The notes below the pieces were generated by a model, which made no database searches, had not been told where the DNA came from, and was given only the letters and a program-made list of their open reading frames with translations. Source: Bradyrhizobium sp. 141 (GTDB lineage: Bacteria; Pseudomonadota; Alphaproteobacteria; Rhizobiales; Xanthobacteraceae). Taken from it: a DNA stretch of 64,000 bases. Position 1 is the stretch's first letter, and each line of letters opens with the position of its first letter. Below, in pieces: positions 61,981 to 64,000 of this stretch. A program made the position numbers and the translations under genes. The stretch covers positions 62,001 through 126,000 of the forward strand of contig NZ_JADPKR010000114.1 of NCBI RefSeq assembly GCF_023074055.1. Reading direction: 5' to 3'.

Positions 61981-63179
61981 ACCCGCTGCTGCAGCGGATT
62001 GAAGCCGATGCGGTAGACCAGCTCAGCGGGCCGCTCGATGTCCCAGATTGCGAGATCGCACCATTTGCCGGCTTCCAGCGTGCCGGTTTCATCGAGCACG
62101 CCGAGCGCCCGCGCGCCTTCACGGGTGACGCCAGTAAGGCACTCCGCCACATTCATCCGGAACAGCGTCGCCCCCATATTCATCGCGAGCAGCAGCGAGG
62201 TCAGCGGCGAGCTGCCGGGATTGCAGTCGGTCGCGAGCGCCATGGGCACGCCGTGCCCGCGGAACGTCTCGACCGGCGGCTTCTGCGTCTCTCGAATGAA
62301 GTAAAAGGCGCCGGGCAGCAGCACGGCGACCGTTCCGGCCTTTGCCATCGCGGCGGCGCCGGCGTCATCAGTGTGCTCCAGGTGATCGGCGGACAGCGCC
62401 GAGAATTTTGCGGCGAGCGCAGCACCGCCAAGGTTCGAGAGCTGGTCGGCATGGAGCTTGACCGGCAGCCCGAATCCCCTCGCCGTCTCGAACACCCACG
62501 CGGTCTGCTCGGCCGAGAACGCGATGCCCTCCATGAAAGCATCGACGGCATCGGCGAGGCCCGCCTTTACGACCGCCGGCAGCATCTGCTGGCAAACGAG
62601 ATCGATGTAGCGATCCTTGTCGCCATCGGCCTCCGGCGGCACGGCATGGGCGCCGAGGAAGGAGGTGCGAATCGCAACCGGCCGCTGACGGCCAAGGCTG
62701 CGCGCGGCCGCGAGCTGCCGCATCTCGGTCTCAGTGTCGAGGCCATAGCCGGATTTGATCTCGACGGTGGTTGCGCCCTCGCCGATCAGCGCGTCGAGCC
62801 GCGGCAACGCGCTTGCGACGAGCTCGGCCTCGCTCGCCTTGCGTGTTGCGGCCACCGTGGAGACGATGCCGCCGCCGGCGCGCGCGATCTCCTCGTAGCT
62901 TGCGCCCTTGAGGCGCAGCTCGAATTCGTGGGCGCGGTTGCCGCCATAGACGAGATGGGTGTGGCAATCGACGAGGCCCGGCGTGATCCAGCGTCCCTCG
63001 CAGTCGATCCGTTCGACCGCATCGGCATCTGCCGGAAAATCGGTCTGCGTCCCCGCATACGCGATGCGGCCGCCGCGCGCTGCGATCACGCCACGCTCGA
63101 TCTCGCCGAGATCGGGACGGTCGGCCCGCATCGTGGCGAGCCGGGCGTTGTGCCAGATCCGGTCGAAGCGCTCTGCCAT
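61965..63179 (-). CDS. hutI: Imidazolonepropionase
   Basis: 404 residues. Amidohydrolase fold with metal ligands in VDCHTHLVYGGNRAHEFE, further His in HADQLSNLGGAALAA and Asp in MALATDCNPGSSPL. Hydrolyses imidazolone propionate to formiminoglutamate. First gene of the hutI-hutH-hutU operon, overlapping hutH by 16 bp. Confidence 0.95.
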   Translation of the reverse strand: MAERFDRIWHNARLATMRADRPDLGEIERGVIAARGGRIAYAGTQTDFPADADAVERIDCEGRWITPGLVDCHTHLVYGGNRAHEFELRLKGASYEEIARAGGGIVSTVAATRKASEAELVASALPRLDALIGEGATTVEIKSGYGLDTETEMRQLAAARSLGRQRPVAIRTSFLGAHAVPPEADGDKDRYIDLVCQQMLPAVVKAGLADAVDAFMEGIAFSAEQTAWVFETARGFGLPVKLHADQLSNLGGAALAAKFSALSADHLEHTDDAGAAAMAKAGTVAVLLPGAFYFIRETQKPPVETFRGHGVPMALATDCNPGSSPLTSLLLAMNMGATLFRMNVAECLTGVTREGARALGVLDETGTLEAGKWCDLAIWDIERPAELVYRIGFNPLQQRVWRGQ

Positions 63180-63224
63180 GCAACGGTCCCTTCGCGGATG
63201 TCCCTGCGCCCTGGGATGCTTGAC

Positions 63225-63244
63225 TTATATGTCTAGACATATAA
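63225..63244. promoter_or_regulatory. HutC-type operator
   Basis: TTATATGTCTAGACATATAA is a perfect 20-bp palindrome between divergent hutI and hutF. Its core GTCTAGAC fits the GT-N-TA-N-AC consensus described for HutC-subfamily GntR regulators. TATAAT (63240-63245) overlaps its right edge, so bound repressor could block a promoter. No hutC is in the window. Confidence 0.75.
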
Positions 63245-63278
63245 TCGTGGGGCGGTTCTGTCCAGCCGGCATGGAAAC

Positions 63279-64000
63279 ATGACACGACTGCATTTCGCCT
63301 CCGCGCTCCTGCCCTCGGGCTGGGCCAATGACGTGCAGGTGGTGATCGCCGCCGGCGCGATCGCCGAGGTGACGCCGGGCGTAGCGCCGGCCGGCGGCGA
63401 CGAGCGCCACGCCATTGCGCTTCCGGGATTGGCGAGCCTGCATAGCCACGCCTTCCAGCGCGGCATGGCCGGGCTTGCCGAGCTGCGCGGCGACAGCACC
63501 GATACCTTCTGGACCTGGCGCGAGACGATGTATCGCTTCGCTCTCGCGATGACGCCGGACGACGTCGCTGCCGTTGCCACGCTGCTTTACGTCGAGATGC
63601 TGGAGCAGGGTTTTACCCGCGTCGGCGAATTCCACTATCTTCACCACGATCGCGACGGCGCTCTCTATGCCGATATTGCCGAAATGGCCGGGCGGATTGC
63701 GCAGGCTGCCGAGGCCTCCGGCATTGCTCTGACGTTGCTGCCGAGTTTTTACGCGCACGGCTCGTTCGGCGGCGCGGCGCCGCATGCAGGCCAGCGCCGC
63801 TTCATTTGCTCGGTCGATCGGTTCGCGGCATTGATGAGCGCCTCGCGCAAGGCGATCAGCGCTTTGCCGGGCGCCAATATCGGCATCGCACCGCACAGCC
63901 TACGTGCGGTGACGCCGGACGAGCTTGCGGCGATCATTCCACTCGCCGACGGCGGGCCAGTGCATATCCATGCCGCCGAGCAGGTGAAGGAGGTCGAGGA
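63279..64000 (+). CDS. hutF: Formimidoylglutamate deiminase (C-terminus beyond window)
   Basis: The ATG at 63279 opens a frame that continues past the window edge; about 240 residues visible. Amidohydrolase metal site in ALPGLASLHSHAFQRGMAG, with family segments TFWTWRETMYRFA and GEFHYLHHDRDG, and later IGIAPHSLRAV and HIHAAEQ. HutF hydrolyses formiminoglutamate to formylglutamate and ammonia, so this organism uses the five-step pathway ending with HutG. Divergent from hutI and sharing the palindromic operator. Confidence 0.92.
   Translation, partial: MTRLHFASALLPSGWANDVQVVIAAGAIAEVTPGVAPAGGDERHAIALPGLASLHSHAFQRGMAGLAELRGDSTDTFWTWRETMYRFALAMTPDDVAAVATLLYVEMLEQGFTRVGEFHYLHHDRDGALYADIAEMAGRIAQAAEASGIALTLLPSFYAHGSFGGAAPHAGQRRFICSVDRFAALMSASRKAISALPGANIGIAPHSLRAVTPDELAAIIPLADGGPVHIHAAEQVKEVE

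Overview
The window is high-GC alphaproteobacterial DNA. Gene content and order point to Bradyrhizobium or a close relative in the Nitrobacteraceae: a xoxF-xoxG-adhC-gfa cluster, a lanmodulin gene, many Tat or Sec exported proteins, and the palindromic intergenic repeats common in that group. This assignment comes from family recognition, not from a database search.

Positions 1-39300 form one large island for lanthanide- and PQQ-dependent alcohol oxidation. It starts with a TonB-dependent receptor cut by the window edge, a divergent NarL-type two-component pair, and fghA (S-formylglutathione hydrolase). Next is a translationally coupled operon (5548-9959) matching the ABC system tied to PQQ alcohol dehydrogenases, called lut in Methylorubrum: binding protein, beta-propeller protein, ATPase, permease and an exported protein. 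Quinoprotein accessory genes follow (CxxxCW protein, XoxJ-like protein, SoxH-like metallohydrolase, fused SoxYZ-like carrier), then a NitT/TauT-type ABC transporter and a pentapeptide-repeat protein. A stand-alone 26-codon pqqA (19563-19643) and a lanmodulin gene (20343-20735, four EF-hands) come next. Lanmodulin is divergent from an operon of a lanthanide-type alcohol dehydrogenase, cytochrome c and a second XoxJ-like protein. After four unrelated genes, an AraC regulator is divergent from xoxF-xoxG-adhC-gfa. With fghA this gives methanol -> formaldehyde -> S-hydroxymethylglutathione -> S-formylglutathione -> formate. A two-subunit molybdenum hydroxylase and a third quinoprotein dehydrogenase close the island. 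The third enzyme keeps the lanthanide Asp, lacks the vicinal Cys pair, and sits behind a Tat-exported Rieske protein.

Positions 39400-49350 hold mixed genes: a group III truncated haemoglobin, 3-hydroxybutyryl-CoA dehydrogenase, an orphan PstS, tungstate permease and binding protein without an ATPase, small exported proteins, an acidic low-complexity protein, a TonB plug fragment, and a GGDEF-EAL protein. Two genes here carry apparent single-base frameshifts (near 45035 and 49165).

Positions 49260-58511 are a catabolic module: a complete branched-chain-amino-acid-type ABC transporter with binding protein and a three-subunit xanthine-oxidase-family hydroxylase, divergent from a TetR regulator with two matching operator-like palindromes between them. 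Positions 58726-64000 hold histidine utilisation genes (hutU, hutH, hutI and, divergently, hutF, cut by the window edge) with a perfect 20-bp HutC-like palindrome in the divergent promoter. No tRNA, rRNA, CRISPR array, insertion sequence or phage gene was recognised.
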